Source of the DNA: an uncultured Ruminococcus sp.
GTDB taxonomy: Bacteria; Bacillota; Clostridia; Oscillospirales; Ruminococcaceae
Length of the DNA: 64,000 nt
Direction: 5' to 3'
Assembly: GCA_947627175.1 (NCBI GenBank)
Contig: CANQVA010000001.1
Coordinates: forward strand, 186,001-250,000
The notes under the pieces are model-generated. The model worked only from the letters and a program-made list of their open reading frames with translations. It was not told the origin of the DNA and did not search any database. Of the stretch, positions 1 through 7,572 are shown piece after piece (within the stretch, counting starts at the first letter, position 1; each line of letters begins with the position of its first letter). The position numbers and the translations under genes were made by a program.

Positions 1-790
1 CTTTAATATCATTGTTGCAGACAATACCGTCCTGAACGTTTGCTGTAAGATTAAGAATACCTGTTCCAAGTTCTCCGCCCTTAATTGTAATATCATCCTT
101 TGCCTCAATGACCGCATCGCCGAGATTATCGCCTTCATAAGCTGTATCACCATCAGAAATAAAGTTTTCCGTGCCGTCCATAAGATTTATTGAAGTATTC
201 TCTGCATTTGTAACAAGAATTGCAGGGGCAGACTTACCTGTAATATTTACGCCGTTCAGGAAAATTTTAACGGTTTCGGGGTCTGCTGTTTCGTCTGCAA
301 CATTGACATTTATCTGTCCATCGTCAAGAGTTCCGTCAAAATAGAAACTTCCTGAATGAGTTATAGTTACTGTTGTACCGTTTACTTCTGCATAGTCACC
401 TTCAACTTCTATTGAAGTGCCGTTGAGATGAATTTTTGTACCGTCTGAAACGGGTTCATCATCAAGCCATGATTCGGGGAGGTCTTCAGCAGTCAGAGTT
501 TTTATTTCAACATACTGAATTGTGAGAGCGTCATTATTTGTAACGCCGTCGCCTCTTTTGTAGACATCAGCGTTATTTTTTCCCTGCTCTGTCATTTTAA
601 ATTCGTCAGGATTTGCTATTGACTGCATGATAAGAACGGCATCAGAAATATTTACATTTCCGTCCTCATTTGAATCACCGTATACAACATTTGTTTCATC
701 TGTCTGAACTGCAAGTGCAGATACAGGCATAGCTGCGGCAAATATACAAGCCGATGAAAGACCGGCAAGAATTTTTTTAATTTTCTTCAT
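1..790 (-). CDS. Dockerin protein with Cthe_2159-type carbohydrate-binding beta-helix domain (3' end cut by window edge)
   Basis: About 263 codons are visible and the frame stays open at base 1, so the C-terminus lies outside the window. A signal peptide (residues 1 to about 27, KKIKKIL then a hydrophobic run ending in SALA) is followed by a dockerin at about 34-95 with two calcium-loop-like repeats (GDSNEDGNVNISDAVLIMQ and a second ending in NNDALTIQYVEIK). The rest (INVNVADET..., KIFLNGVNITG, AILVTNAENTSINLMDG, DITIKGG) resembles the right-handed beta-helix family first described for Cthe_2159, which binds cellulose or pectin-like polymers. The dockerin sits at the N-terminus, which is less common than a C-terminal position. 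The start is ATG at 790 with AAGGAG about 12 nt upstream. The dockerin is nearly identical to that of the GH26 enzyme at 7573-9813. Its promoter shares an operator with the VTC/DUF4956 operon. Confidence 0.85.
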   Translation of the reverse strand, partial: MKKIKKILAGLSSACIFAAAMPVSALAVQTDETNVVYGDSNEDGNVNISDAVLIMQSIANPDEFKMTEQGKNNADVYKRGDGVTNNDALTIQYVEIKTLTAEDLPESWLDDEPVSDGTKIHLNGTSIEVEGDYAEVNGTTVTITHSGSFYFDGTLDDGQINVNVADETADPETVKIFLNGVNITGKSAPAILVTNAENTSINLMDGTENFISDGDTAYEGDNLGDAVIEAKDDITIKGGELGTGILNLTANVQDGIVCNNDIK

Positions 791-849
791 AATAAATCAT
801 ACTCCTTAGACTTTATTTTAAAAATGCATTTTCGTTTTCTATGGTTATG

Positions 850-882
850 ATTATATTACCTATTTCTTAAAATAATCTTAAA
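850..882 (-). promoter_or_regulatory. Promoter with 17-bp direct-repeat operator of the dockerin/Cthe_2159 gene
   Basis: On the minus strand TTAAGATTATTTTAAGA (865-881) is followed after exactly 9 nt by a TATAAT -10 box (855-850). The TTAAGA half-sites repeat with an 11-bp period, as in binding sites of OmpR/PhoB-type regulators, and cover the place of a -35 box. The same 17 bp with the same 9-nt spacing occurs at 7401-7432. That it binds a regulator is inferred. Confidence 0.6.
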
Positions 883-898
883 CATTTTTATACTTACA

Positions 899-930
899 AA
901 AAAAATCTGCGGAAAATTCCGCAGACTTTA
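899..930 (-). terminator. Rho-independent terminator after the DUF6465 gene
   Basis: A perfect 9-bp stem TCTGCGGAA / TTCCGCAGA (906-914 with 917-925) is followed on the minus strand by a run of T, just past the stop codon at 937. An A/T run on the other side means it could act in both directions. Confidence 0.85.
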
Positions 931-936
931 TTTTTT

Positions 937-1512
937 TCAGAGTAAATCAAAAGGTTCAACACCTGCTACATCATCAACAACATAGTAAACTTCATTACTC
1001 TCAGGCTTTATATAAATGTCAATCTTCTTGGGTGACTTTACACCTGAAAGTTTCTTTGCTGTTTCAACGATTTCAGAAACCGACTTTTCGCCGTTCTGCT
1101 GAATGTATACATTAACTTCGGGCTTTTTAGTTTCTGTTTCTTTCTTTGCAGTTGTCTTTTTTGCTGTAGTTTTTCTTGTGGTTGTCTTTTTGGGTTCGGC
1201 AACAGGGATGTCAACAACTACTTCCTCAACTTTTGCAGTTTCGTCAGGAGTTTCTACAGCAGTTTCAACCTTTACTTCTTCGGCTTTTGTTTCTTTAGCT
1301 TTTGACTTTTCGGCTTTTGTCGTTTTAGCCTTTGGCTTTTCAGCCTTTACTTCTTCAGTCTTTGTTTCTTCGGTCTTTACTTCTTCAACCTTTACTTCTT
1401 CAGCCTTTACAGCTTCAGTCTTTACTTCTTCAGCCTTTACAGCTTCAGACTTTTTTGTTCTGCTTGTTTTAGTAGCAGGTTTGGCTGCTGCATTTTTTCT
1501 TGGTCTTGCCAT
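937..1512 (-). CDS. DUF6465 family protein with long lysine/glutamate-rich low-complexity N-terminal tail
   Basis: 191 aa. Residues 1 to about 128 form a low-complexity, charged segment of KAEEVK/KTEEVK-type repeats and TTKKTTAKK stretches, resembling histone-H1-like or nucleoid-associated tails. The last 60 residues (from VNVYIQQNGEK to YVVDDVAGVEPFDLL) form a compact alpha/beta module that I match to DUF6465 of unknown function. It lies directly downstream of HU (19 nt gap) and shares HU's promoter, with its own terminator at 899-930. A DNA- or nucleoid-related role is suggested by the basic tail and the HU linkage but is inference. The repeat tract could vary in length between strains by slippage. 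Confidence 0.75.
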   Translation of the reverse strand: MARPRKNAAAKPATKTSRTKKSEAVKAEEVKTEAVKAEEVKVEEVKTEETKTEEVKAEKPKAKTTKAEKSKAKETKAEEVKVETAVETPDETAKVEEVVVDIPVAEPKKTTTRKTTAKKTTAKKETETKKPEVNVYIQQNGEKSVSEIVETAKKLSGVKSPKKIDIYIKPESNEVYYVVDDVAGVEPFDLL

Positions 1513-1530
1513 GTTTGCCTCCTTAAAAAA

Positions 1531-1806
1531 TTACTTGTTTACAGCGTTCTTGAGAGCCTGGCCTGCTCTGAAAGTAGCAGCCTTTGAAGCGGGAGTAGTC
1601 ATCATTTCCTTTGTCTGAGGGTTAATAACCTGCTTTGCCTTACGGTCACGCACTTCAAAAGTGCCGAATCCGACTACTGACACCTTCTCACCCTTTGCAA
1701 GTTCGTCTGTAATGATAGAAAAAATTGTGTTTACAGCAGTTTCAGCGTTTTTCTTAGTAGACTTAGTCTTAGCTGCAACTGCACTAATCAATTCAGTTTT
1801 TGTCAT
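1531..1806 (-). CDS. hup: HU family DNA-binding protein
   Basis: 91 aa from MTKTELISAVAAKT. HU forms dimers that bend and compact DNA. The family signature is present: N-terminal helices, GFGTFEVRDRKAKQVINPQTKE (the beta arm with the conserved Asn-Pro tip) and the C-terminal FRAGQALKNAVN. The start at 1806 is preferred over an in-frame ATG at 1821, because the GGAGG that overlaps the upstream codons sits 8 to 9 nt before 1806, and 90-91 aa is the normal HU length. It is the first gene of a two-gene operon with the DUF6465 gene, driven by the strong promoter at 1843-1871. Confidence 0.95.
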   Translation of the reverse strand: MTKTELISAVAAKTKSTKKNAETAVNTIFSIITDELAKGEKVSVVGFGTFEVRDRKAKQVINPQTKEMMTTPASKAATFRAGQALKNAVNK

Positions 1807-1842
1807 TTTTGTTTCCTCCATTGATAAAATTTTACAATTTGA

Positions 1843-1871
1843 ATTATATACCCTTTATTCCGATTTGTCAA
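1843..1871 (-). promoter_or_regulatory. Sigma-70 type promoter for hup
   Basis: On the minus strand a perfect TTGACA (1871-1866), a 17-bp spacer and a perfect TATAAT (1848-1843) lie about 40 bp upstream of the HU start codon. Confidence 0.85.
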
Positions 1872-2022
1872 GTAATTAGAAAAAAAACCGCAAAACGCCT
1901 GATATTTGGCTATATACTGATATTTTTTTATTCAAATCATCTATAAAGACGGGCTTTTTCGGGTATTTTCAGAAAAAAATATACCCGACACACACCGAGT
2001 GCCGAGTATAATATAATATGAT

Positions 2023-4617
2023 TTATTGTGCGAATAATTCTCCGTTTTCAAATATTATGTCGATTGTATCACCGGCGGAAAGATTTTCACCTATAATTTT
2101 CTTTGCCACAAGAGTTTCAATATTTCTCTGAATAAATCTCCTCAGAGGTCTTGCACCGAAATTTATGTCATAACCGCAGTCAACTATATAATTCTTTGCC
2201 TCATCGCTGACATTTATTTTAATATGTTTGTCATCAAGACGTTTCTGTAAATCTGCAAGCATAAGGTCAACAATACTCATAATTTCAGTCTTTGCAAGAG
2301 GTTTATAGAAGATTATTTCATCAAGACGGTTGAGAAACTCAGGGCGGAATTTTGTTTTAAGAAGATTTTCCACACTTTCACGTGCTTCGTCAGATATTTC
2401 ACCGTTTTCGTCAATTCCCTCAAGGATATATGGAGAACCTAAATTTGAAGTGAGTATTATTATAGTGTTCTTAAAATCAACTGTTCTGCCCTGTGAATCC
2501 GTAATACGTCCATCGTCAAGAACCTGCAATAATATATTGAATACATCGGGGTGAGCCTTTTCAATTTCGTCAAAAAGAACAACAGAATAAGGCTTTCTTC
2601 TTACTGCCTCTGTAAGCTGTCCGCCCTCATCATATCCGACATATCCGGGAGGTGCACCTATAAGACGGCTGACGCTGAATTTTTCCATATATTCACTCAT
2701 GTCTATACGGATAATATTTTTTTCATCGTCAAATAATATTTCTGAAAGTGCCTTTGCAAGTTCTGTCTTTCCTACACCTGTAGGCCCTAAAAACAAGAAT
2801 GAACCTATAGGGCGGTCGGGTGCTTGTATTCCGGCACGTGAACGGAGTATCGCCTCACTTACCTTTGTAACAGCTTCTTCTTGTCCGATAACACGCTGAT
2901 GCAGTAATTTTTCAAGACCAAGAATTTTTTCCTTTTCGCCCTCCATAAGTTTTGAAACGGGTATACCCGTCCAACGGCACACAATTTTTGCAATTTCGTC
3001 ATCAGTGACTTTATCACGGAGCAAACGACCGTTTTCAACATCATGTTCTGCTTTCTGTTCAAGTGCAGAAAGTTCCTTCTGTAACTGCGGGAGTTTACCG
3101 TATTTAAGTTCAGCGGCTTTGTTCAGGTCATACTCACGCTCTGCCTTTTCTATTTCACCGTTGACCTGTTCAATTTCTTCACGGAGTTTCTGAACAGCCG
3201 AAATGTCATTTTTTTCATTGTCCCACTTTGCTTTCATCTCACTGAATTTATCACGCAGTTCAGAAAGTTCCTGCTGAATTTCTTCAAGGTGTTCATGTGA
3301 AATATTGTCACTTTCCTTTTTGAGTGCAGCCTCTTCAATTTCAAGCTGTACAATTTTACGTGATATAACATCAAGTTCAGTAGGCATTGAATCCATTTCA
3401 GTGCGTATTGTAGCACACGCTTCGTCAATAAGGTCAATAGCCTTGTCAGGCAAAAAACGGTCTGTAATATATCTGTTTGAGAGAACAGCCGCAGAAATAA
3501 GTGCGTTGTCATGGATTTTTACGCCGTGGAAAACTTCATAACGCTCTTTAAGTCCACGCAGTATTGAAATAGTATCTTCAACTGTCGGTTCATCAATCAT
3601 AACGGGCTGGAAACGTCTTTCAAGAGCGGGGTCTTTTTCGATATACTGGCGATATTCGTTAAGAGTTGTAGCACCTATGCAGTGTAATTCACCCCTTGCA
3701 AGCATAGGTTTCAGAAGATTTCCCGCATCCATTGCACCGTCTGATTTTCCTGCACCGACTATTGTATGAAGTTCATCTATAAAAAGAAGAATATTTCCGT
3801 TGCTGTTTTTTATTTCATTCAGGACGGCTTTTAAACGTTCTTCAAATTCTCCCCTGTACTTTGCACCGGCAACCAATGCACCCATATCAAGCGAAAAAAC
3901 TTTTCTGTCTTTAAGACTGTCCGGCACATCTCCGGCAACTATACGCAAGGCAAGTCCCTCTGCAATAGCCGTCTTTCCGACACCCGGTTCACCTATAAGA
4001 ACGGGATTATTTTTTGTTTTTCTTGAAAGTATACGGATAACATTTCTTATTTCGCTGTCACGTCCGATAACGGGGTCGAGCTTGTTTTGTCTTGCAAGTC
4101 CGACGAGTTCTTGACCGTATTTTGCGAGAACGTCATAAGTTTCTTCGGGATTTTCACTTGTAACACGTGTATTTCCTCTTACAGTCATAAGTGCATTCAG
4201 AAATGAATCACGTGTTATATTGAAAGTTCTGAAAAGCTGTGAAACTTCACTATTCTTGCACTCAATAAGCGAAAGCATAATGTGTTCAACTGAAACAAAT
4301 TCGTCTTTCATGTTTGACGCAATATTTTCCGCATAGGTAATTACTCTGTCACACTCTGCGGATAATCCTACATTACTGCTCCGTCCGCTCCCTGTAACTT
4401 TAGAAAGACCGCCGATTTTTTTGTCGGTTTCACTTTCAAAAATATCAGGGTCAACATTCATTTTTCTGAGAAGCTGCGGAATAAGACCGTTTTCTTGTTT
4501 TAAAAGACCGGCGAGAAGATGAACGGGTTCAATCATGGAATTAGACTGCATAACCGCTATGCTCTGAGCCTTTCTTACGGCTTCCATTGATTTCTGAGTT
4601 AATTTTTCTGCATTCAT
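2023..4617 (-). CDS. clpB: ATP-dependent disaggregase ClpB
   Basis: 864 aa, normal ClpB length. This Hsp100 unfoldase threads aggregated proteins through a hexameric ring together with DnaK. Order of domains: double Clp_N repeat (1 to about 145), NBD1 with Walker A GEPGVGKT and Walker [10 protein letters not shown], the long coiled-coil middle domain (about 405-525) that separates ClpB from ClpA, NBD2 with GPTGVGKT and [11 protein letters not shown], and the C-terminal small domain. I see no ClpP-binding IGF/VGF-type loop, as expected for ClpB. RBS GAGGA precedes ATG at 4617. It lies 17 nt downstream of the RHH-protein gene and is probably co-transcribed with it from the promoter at 5295-5323. 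No CIRCE or CtsR box is visible there. Confidence 0.95.
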   Translation of the reverse strand: MNAEKLTQKSMEAVRKAQSIAVMQSNSMIEPVHLLAGLLKQENGLIPQLLRKMNVDPDIFESETDKKIGGLSKVTGSGRSSNVGLSAECDRVITYAENIASNMKDEFVSVEHIMLSLIECKNSEVSQLFRTFNITRDSFLNALMTVRGNTRVTSENPEETYDVLAKYGQELVGLARQNKLDPVIGRDSEIRNVIRILSRKTKNNPVLIGEPGVGKTAIAEGLALRIVAGDVPDSLKDRKVFSLDMGALVAGAKYRGEFEERLKAVLNEIKNSNGNILLFIDELHTIVGAGKSDGAMDAGNLLKPMLARGELHCIGATTLNEYRQYIEKDPALERRFQPVMIDEPTVEDTISILRGLKERYEVFHGVKIHDNALISAAVLSNRYITDRFLPDKAIDLIDEACATIRTEMDSMPTELDVISRKIVQLEIEEAALKKESDNISHEHLEEIQQELSELRDKFSEMKAKWDNEKNDISAVQKLREEIEQVNGEIEKAEREYDLNKAAELKYGKLPQLQKELSALEQKAEHDVENGRLLRDKVTDDEIAKIVCRWTGIPVSKLMEGEKEKILGLEKLLHQRVIGQEEAVTKVSEAILRSRAGIQAPDRPIGSFLFLGPTGVGKTELAKALSEILFDDEKNIIRIDMSEYMEKFSVSRLIGAPPGYVGYDEGGQLTEAVRRKPYSVVLFDEIEKAHPDVFNILLQVLDDGRITDSQGRTVDFKNTIIILTSNLGSPYILEGIDENGEISDEARESVENLLKTKFRPEFLNRLDEIIFYKPLAKTEIMSIVDLMLADLQKRLDDKHIKINVSDEAKNYIVDCGYDINFGARPLRRFIQRNIETLVAKKIIGENLSAGDTIDIIFENGELFAQ

Positions 4618-4634
4618 AATATATTCCTCCTGTC

Positions 4635-5270
4635 TTAAATTATAAACTGTTCAAGAAATTGCCTGTATTCGTTTTCAATCATATGTGACGGAAAACTTTC
4701 AGGCGATGAAAAATAAAGCTGTAGTGCCTTATTTATATGAGCAAGATACATACTTATTGCAGTACCTGTTTTTTTGCTGTCGAACGCACCGTTAATCAGT
4801 TTTCTTGTAAAACTTCCCGAATAAAGTTCAAATTCATAATCATTATAACCGAGTTCTGAAAGACATTTTTTTTCAAAATCAATACGGTAAATGAAAAAAT
4901 TATTGAACATTGATATTAACAGTTGATTTCTTGTACGTATATAAATACGCATTCGTCCGAGAAAATTATTCGGTTCACGTTCAAGTTCAACCTTATAATT
5001 GACGGCAGGTCGGTATTTATACTCCAATACTGTTTTAAGATTCATAAGTGAAACCGACTGCTGTTGTTGTATTTTAAAACTACTGCTTGCAAATTCAGTA
5101 ACGGAATTAAAAATCTCACGCATACGCATTTCGGGAGTAATACAGGAGAGATGTTCCGCAACAATCTGATTTATGAGATTTGAACGACTTGTGCCGAGCC
5201 TGTAAGCCTCTTCATCAACAGCTTTTACAACGTCGTCCATAAGGACAAGACTGTAAACACTTCTTTTCAT
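4635..5270 (-). CDS. RHH (CopG/Arc-like) domain protein of unknown function, upstream of clpB
   Basis: 211 aa. Residues 1-45 (RSVYSLVLMDDVVKAVDEEA, then GTSRSNLINQIVAEHL) look like a ribbon-helix-helix DNA-binding unit: a beta strand, a helix, and a second helix after a GTSRS turn. The remaining 165 residues are unlike common ligand domains. They are rich in aromatic and charged residues and have no membrane segment, and I do not recognise them. It is the first gene of an apparent two-gene operon with clpB. RBS AAAGGAGG lies 6 to 8 nt before ATG. RHH proteins often repress their own operon, so it could regulate clpB. That is inference. Confidence 0.65.
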   Translation of the reverse strand: MKRSVYSLVLMDDVVKAVDEEAYRLGTSRSNLINQIVAEHLSCITPEMRMREIFNSVTEFASSSFKIQQQQSVSLMNLKTVLEYKYRPAVNYKVELEREPNNFLGRMRIYIRTRNQLLISMFNNFFIYRIDFEKKCLSELGYNDYEFELYSGSFTRKLINGAFDSKKTGTAISMYLAHINKALQLYFSSPESFPSHMIENEYRQFLEQFII

Positions 5271-5294
5271 ACTTTTCCTCCTTTTGTTAATAAT

Positions 5295-5323
5295 ATAATA
5301 TCACACGTTATAGAATATGTCAA
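5295..5323 (-). promoter_or_regulatory. Promoter of the RHH-clpB operon
   Basis: On the minus strand TTGACA (5323-5318), a 17-bp spacer and TATTAT (5300-5295), followed by AAAGGAGG and the ATG at 5270. It lies directly downstream of the terminator of the candidate RNA. Confidence 0.8.
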
Positions 5324-5360
5324 GTGGATTATATAATATTTCACGTAAATTTCACAATGT

Positions 5361-5623
5361 AAAAAAAAGCTCCCTTAACGGAAGGAAGCGGAAATCAAAT
5401 CAAACGGTTCAAACGGATTTGCCGTTTAGCACTGTGAACCGTGCCATAGAAAACTGTTAAAAAAATCATAAAAAAGAGTAAACATGAAAAAATAAAAAAT
5501 GAAAGGGGGTTAGTTATAGGTGTTAACAAATTAATTCTATGGCCAGCAACTGAATTAATATTCAGTATCAAGCACATGAGAGGGAATGATACTTGATACT
5601 GAATACCAATATTCTCATTTGCT
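5361..5623 (-). ncRNA. Candidate structured non-coding RNA, about 260 nt
   Basis: A consensus promoter (5630-5658) and a terminator frame a gene-free stretch with strong secondary structure. From the 5' end: (a) a 14-bp perfect stem (5592-5605 with 5559-5572, 19-nt loop), enclosed by pairing of CAGCAA with TTGCTG; (b) a nested hairpin in which 5436-5442 pairs with 5404-5410 and, inside it, 5422-5427 pairs with 5411-5416; (c) a GC-richer terminator hairpin (5369-5389) followed by eight U. A 60-codon reading frame (5395-5577) lies inside, but it starts in the apical loop and has no Shine-Dalgarno. The layout does not match 6S, tmRNA, RNase P or SRP RNA as I know them. The function is unknown. 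Confidence 0.6.
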
Positions 5624-5629
5624 GTTAGT

Positions 5630-5658
5630 ATTATATCGCAAAAATATGGAATTGTAAA
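5630..5658 (-). promoter_or_regulatory. Promoter of the candidate RNA
   Basis: On the minus strand TTTACA (5658-5653), a 17-bp spacer and TATAAT (5635-5630). No protein gene with a ribosome binding site follows before the terminator at 5361-5389. Confidence 0.75.
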
Positions 5659-5770
5659 TATATATTTGTATACAAAACTGTAAAAAAGTGTACTTTAGCC
5701 CGAATTTCATGAATATTTTTTGTTAATTTTTAGTAAATAAGATAGTATTTAATACTTATTAACAGTATAT

Positions 5771-5810
5771 AAATAAAAATATCAGACCATAGAAAAATGG
5801 TCTGATATTC
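5771..5810 (-). terminator. Terminator after the DUF4956 gene
   Basis: A long hairpin with arms AATATCAGACCAT / ATGGTCTGATATT (5778-5790 with 5797-5809) is followed on the minus strand by TTTTATTTA, downstream of the stop at 5854. Confidence 0.8.
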
Positions 5811-5853
5811 AAGAGGGAGGGGAAAAAAGAGGTTTAAAAAATAATAGAGTTAA

Positions 5854-6552
5854 TCAATTTTCATAAATTTTGTCATCGTATTTGAAAAATACAAGATTGA
5901 TTGTCATATTTCCGTTAAGTGTACGGAGTTCATCAATAAATTTTTTCTGGTCAATGCTGTCAGGAACATCTACACTGTATATAAGTTCAAAAAGAGTACC
6001 GAAATTTGTTGTTTTAACACGTCTTAACTTATGAAAATTTGTGTACTTATTAAGAACAGGTTCAAATACGCCTTGATAGTCGAGATTTTCGGGAATAGTA
6101 ATTTTAAGTGTCATATGACTGTTTTTTGTTCCTCCGAAATTAACTTCACTAAGTGCAAAGAGAATAATTCCGAGAATAATGAAGAATACAAACGCAAAAC
6201 CAATATATCCTATACCGCATACTGTACCCGATGCCATTGAAAAGAAAATATATGCCAAGTCTTTCGGGTCGCCTGCAACACTCCTGAAACGAACAAGCGT
6301 AAACGCTCCGGCAAGGCTTAACGCACCTGCTGTTGTGTTTATAAGTAAAAGAATAAGTGAAATTGTAGTCGGGAGCATTATAAGTGTGAAAACATAACTC
6401 TGTGAATATCCTTCTTTTCTGTGGGTAGCCATGTAAATAAGGCTTATGAGAAAACCGATTATAATTGATGCACCGATACACATGAAAAATTCTTGTGTTG
6501 AAATACCGTCTTGTGCGTCAAGTACATTGCTGAAAAATCCGTTCTTAAACAT
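5854..6552 (-). CDS. DUF4956 domain membrane protein
   Basis: 232 aa. The N-terminal 130 residues hold about three to four membrane segments (FFMCIGASIIIGFLISLIYM, YVFTLIMLPTTISLILLLI, then IFFSMASGTVCGIGYIGFAFVF and an overlapping hydrophobic run). Between them is the conserved cytoplasmic-loop motif GALSLAGAFTLVRFRSVAGDPKDLAYIFFS, which is the hallmark of DUF4956. The C-terminal 85 residues are soluble alpha/beta. The gene lies 4 nt after the VTC-domain gene. DUF4956 and VTC-domain proteins are often neighbours in Clostridia, frequently with CotH or Cthe_2159-type surface proteins (from memory of the families). The biochemical role is unknown; a membrane partner for the VTC protein is a reasonable guess. 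Confidence 0.88.
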   Translation of the reverse strand: MFKNGFFSNVLDAQDGISTQEFFMCIGASIIIGFLISLIYMATHRKEGYSQSYVFTLIMLPTTISLILLLINTTAGALSLAGAFTLVRFRSVAGDPKDLAYIFFSMASGTVCGIGYIGFAFVFFIILGIILFALSEVNFGGTKNSHMTLKITIPENLDYQGVFEPVLNKYTNFHKLRRVKTTNFGTLFELIYSVDVPDSIDQKKFIDELRTLNGNMTINLVFFKYDDKIYEN

Positions 6553-6556
6553 AAAT

Positions 6557-7342
6557 TCAAACGCTCCTGTTCATCAATATTTTATTACTGCTTATATATA
6601 TACCGCCGGCTTTACTTTTGGCAACAGCTCTTTCTCTGGCAAAATTTTCGTATGCCCTGCCATACTTTGAAAAACTTATCTTGTAAATCTGAAGTTCAGA
6701 AAGTTCCTGAATAAGCCAATCGGGAATAGCATGACCGACTTTTACTTCCATAAGTCTTTGGTCTGCATCGATAATATAATTACCGTAACTTTCATAATCA
6801 AGTCCGAGGTCATAACGGCGTTCAGTAATTTTTCTGTCAAAAGTAAGCCTGAAATCTTTGTCATCTTTGCCAAAAAAAGCCTCACGCTGATAACTTATAT
6901 ACTGTTTCGGCGAAATGGGGTAAGTATCAAGAAATACGTCAAGTTCATTAAAAACTTGTCCTGTAATGTACTTTTTAATTTCAGGCTTTTTTCTTGAACG
7001 AAAATATTCGTCTGATTCGGCAAGCGTCATTGAAACACGTCTTTTTGTCACAATACCGCCGATTTTCTTTTTAATTTCAAGAAAAACCAAATCGTCGGGA
7101 GAAGCAGGAGAATAATAACTGCGAAGTCTTATTTTTTCCTTGTAATAAGGTTTTGAGAGAGATTCACGTATAAGATAATCGTCGGGAGTATCATAATATA
7201 TATTATATATTCCGTATTCTTTACCTCCTACACAGTATTTGTCAGGGTTCATATAAAGAGGAATTACTTCCATAAGCCTTTTATACTGGTTCATATCGAG
7301 AAGAAACTTTATTTCTTTTCTTGCAAATGTATTTATTGCCAT
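6557..7342 (-). CDS. VTC-domain (polyphosphate polymerase domain) protein
   Basis: 261 aa. The VTC domain is a tunnel-shaped triphosphate-type fold that makes polyphosphate from ATP in yeast Vtc4. Candidate tunnel residues are visible: ARKEIKFLL near the N-terminus, KIRLRSY, VFLEIKKKIGGIVTKRR, LTFDRKITERRYDL and LMEVKVG. The last two short segments (ISSNKILMNRS) are tail. The bacterial members are less well characterised and may have another phosphoryl substrate. It is the first gene of an operon with the DUF4956 gene. The start at 7342 has no Shine-Dalgarno directly before it: AAAGGAG lies about 30 nt upstream and a 9-bp hairpin fills the gap. The promoter carries the operator shared with the dockerin gene at 1-790. 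Confidence 0.85.
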   Translation of the reverse strand: MAINTFARKEIKFLLDMNQYKRLMEVIPLYMNPDKYCVGGKEYGIYNIYYDTPDDYLIRESLSKPYYKEKIRLRSYYSPASPDDLVFLEIKKKIGGIVTKRRVSMTLAESDEYFRSRKKPEIKKYITGQVFNELDVFLDTYPISPKQYISYQREAFFGKDDKDFRLTFDRKITERRYDLGLDYESYGNYIIDADQRLMEVKVGHAIPDWLIQELSELQIYKISFSKYGRAYENFARERAVAKSKAGGIYISSNKILMNRSV

Positions 7343-7347
7343 ATATT

Positions 7348-7381
7348 TTCCGATAATATTTTATCGGAATTCAACTCCTTT
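7348..7381 (-). promoter_or_regulatory. Hairpin between Shine-Dalgarno and AUG of the VTC gene
   Basis: On the minus strand AAAGGAG (7381-7375) is followed by TTGAA, a perfect 9-bp stem TTCCGATAA / TTATCGGAA with a 4-nt loop (7369-7348), then AATAT and ATG. If the stem forms, it shortens the functional spacing to about 10 nt; if it does not, initiation should be poor. Confidence 0.6.
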
Positions 7382-7400
7382 CTATCTTTGATTTGTCTGT

Positions 7401-7432
7401 ATTATACATTTCCAATCTTAAAATAATCTTAA
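7401..7432 (-). promoter_or_regulatory. Promoter with 17-bp direct-repeat operator of the VTC-DUF4956 operon
   Basis: On the minus strand TTAAGATTATTTTAAGA (7432-7416), 9 nt, then TATAAT (7406-7401). Sequence and spacing are identical to 850-882, while the flanks differ. An 11-bp repeat period over the -35 position is typical for an OmpR-type activator. Confidence 0.65.
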
Positions 7433-7490
7433 TTATTTCAATAACTGAAAAATTTTTTTGTGACATTATTTCTTTCATGGTTTAACTACA

Positions 7491-7560
7491 AAAACCCCCG
7501 ATTTCAGCGGGGGTCTTATGACATTATAAAATACATAAGGGATACAAGAAGTATCCCTTA
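7491..7560 (-). terminator. Two tandem hairpins after the GH26 gene
   Basis: The first on the transcript is a 10-bp stem (7551-7560 with 7536-7545) with a weak U tract. The second is CCCCCG / CGGGGG (7496-7501 with 7508-7513) followed by TTTTTG, a good Rho-independent terminator. Confidence 0.75.
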
Positions 7561-7572
7561 TATTACTAAAAA

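Noticed and set aside
1103..1618. 171-codon ORF on the plus strand
   Set aside because: It is the antisense of the repetitive DUF6465 tail (a Thr/Ser/Phe-rich mirror of KAEEVK repeats), without RBS, and overlaps the HU gene as well.
1959..1988. Inverted repeat TCGGGTAT / ATACCCGA downstream of clpB as a terminator
   Set aside because: The 14-nt loop and absence of a T run on either side make it a poor terminator. It may still have a role, but I cannot support one.
4635..5270. Antitoxin of a toxin-antitoxin pair, from the RHH domain
   Set aside because: No toxin-sized gene is adjacent; the partner in the operon is clpB, and the protein is far longer than RHH antitoxins.
5395..5577. 60-codon ORF inside the candidate RNA, with a hydrophobic stretch like a type I toxin
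   Set aside because: The start codon lies in the loop of the 14-bp stem and has no Shine-Dalgarno. The hairpins explain the sequence better. I keep it only as an alternative.
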